This document shows positions 20,883 to 21,396 of a DNA stretch of 21,396 nucleotides, one piece after another; position 1 is the first letter of the stretch, and every line of letters starts with the position of its first letter. The stretch comes from an uncultured Collinsella sp. (GTDB lineage: Bacteria > Actinomycetota > Coriobacteriia > Coriobacteriales > Coriobacteriaceae), in assembly GCA_900751695.1 (NCBI GenBank), contig CAADSS010000037.1:1-21396 (forward strand), given 5' to 3'. The position numbers and the translations under genes were made by a program. A model generated the notes under the pieces. It was given only the letters and a program-made list of their open reading frames with translations, was not told where the DNA came from and did no database searches.

Positions 20883-21396
20883 ATGGAAAAGCTGGGAGTT
20901 ATCGGCGGCATGGGCGCCGAGGCCACGTCGTATTACTACGACCAGGTAGTGCGTCATACGGCTGCTGCCTGCGATCAGGATCATATCGACATGGTGGTGC
21001 TCTCCAAGTCGACCATGCCCGACCGCACGCTGGCCATTAAGACTGGCGAGCACGCCAAGCTGCTGGCGACCATGAAAGAGTGTGCCCAGGCACTCGAGTC
21101 GCTGGGCTGTGCGCACATTGCCATTCCCTGCAACACGTCACACTACTTCTACGACCAGATCCAGTCGTTTACGAAGGTGCCGATTATCCACATGCCGCGT
21201 GAGTCGGTGCGCTATGCCCTTGCGGGTGCGGTGATGGGGGAGTGCGAGTTCGACCCCAACCTGAGTATGCCGGCCGAGCCGGTGCGCAAGATTGGCATCA
21301 TGGGCACCGACGGAACCGTGGGCGCGGGCGTCTACGGCCGCGAATGCGAGGCTGCGGGTGTTGAGGTCGTCTATCCCGGCGAGAAACGTCAGAACG
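20883..21396 (+). CDS. Aspartate/glutamate racemase family protein (partial, cut by window end)
   Basis: The first 171 residues of a PLP-independent racemase that interconverts L- and D-forms of an acidic amino acid by a two-cysteine mechanism. The opening MEKLGVIGGMGAEATSYYYD and the first catalytic cysteine C83 in IPCNTSHYF are standard for the aspartate racemase branch. IGIMGTDGTVGAGVY opens the second half-domain. The second catalytic cysteine would lie beyond the window. AAGGAGG at 20871-20877 precedes the ATG by five bases. Placement 84 bases after the ATP-grasp ligase suggests the pair makes and attaches D-aspartate; a general amino acid racemase is the alternative. Confidence 0.87.
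   Translation, partial: MEKLGVIGGMGAEATSYYYDQVVRHTAAACDQDHIDMVVLSKSTMPDRTLAIKTGEHAKLLATMKECAQALESLGCAHIAIPCNTSHYFYDQIQSFTKVPIIHMPRESVRYALAGAVMGECEFDPNLSMPAEPVRKIGIMGTDGTVGAGVYGRECEAAGVEVVYPGEKRQN

Noticed and set aside
19524..21116. Minus-strand open frame of 530 codons across the ligase and racemase genes
   Set aside because: It spans two well-supported genes and the intergenic hairpin, and looks like nothing known.

Overview
The window looks like a chromosomal segment of a Collinsella-like actinobacterium (class Coriobacteriia). This rests on the high G+C content, GC-rich third codon positions, purine-rich Shine-Dalgarno sequences, and gene types familiar from that group. Taxonomy is an inference from style and gene content, not from a marker gene.

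Layout. (1) 1-2603 is a low-G+C accessory block. It begins with the end of an IS3-type insertion sequence on the minus strand. A B12-binding radical SAM gene follows, split by a one-base frameshift, then a 36-residue peptide gene with a very strong ribosome binding site and an intrinsic terminator. The last two look like a RiPP (modified peptide) locus, possibly decaying. (2) 2734-9632 is ordinary plus-strand chromosome: nadE, a PLP aminotransferase, ldh, a DUF2974-type alpha/beta hydrolase bracketed by two REP-like palindromes, and a YejK/NdpA nucleoid-associated protein. (3) 9684-13783 is a minus-strand lysine operon in the order lysA-dapA (one fused reading frame), dapB, dapH, headed by a lysine riboswitch. 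An M20-family deacetylase gene diverges from it at overlapping promoters. With the aminotransferase at 4852-6015 this covers most of the acetylated diaminopimelate route to lysine; lysC, asd and dapF are not in the window. (4) 15084-17948 holds a small membrane protein, an FxLYD-type membrane-anchored protein whose ribosome binding site can be buried in a hairpin, a small helix-turn-helix-like protein and a membrane-anchored Ser/Thr kinase, perhaps made from a leaderless mRNA. (5) 17949-21396 has a secreted coiled-coil peptidoglycan hydrolase on the minus strand, a 420-base intergenic region with a cluster of inverted repeats, an ATP-grasp carboxylate-amine ligase and an aspartate-racemase-family gene cut by the window end. 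The last two suggest D-aspartate incorporation into the cell wall.

Taken together, regions 3 and 5 are about lysine/diaminopimelate supply and peptidoglycan building or turnover. Region 1 is a foreign insertion. The strongest candidates for something undescribed are the peptide/radical SAM pair and the LysA-DapA fusion under riboswitch control.
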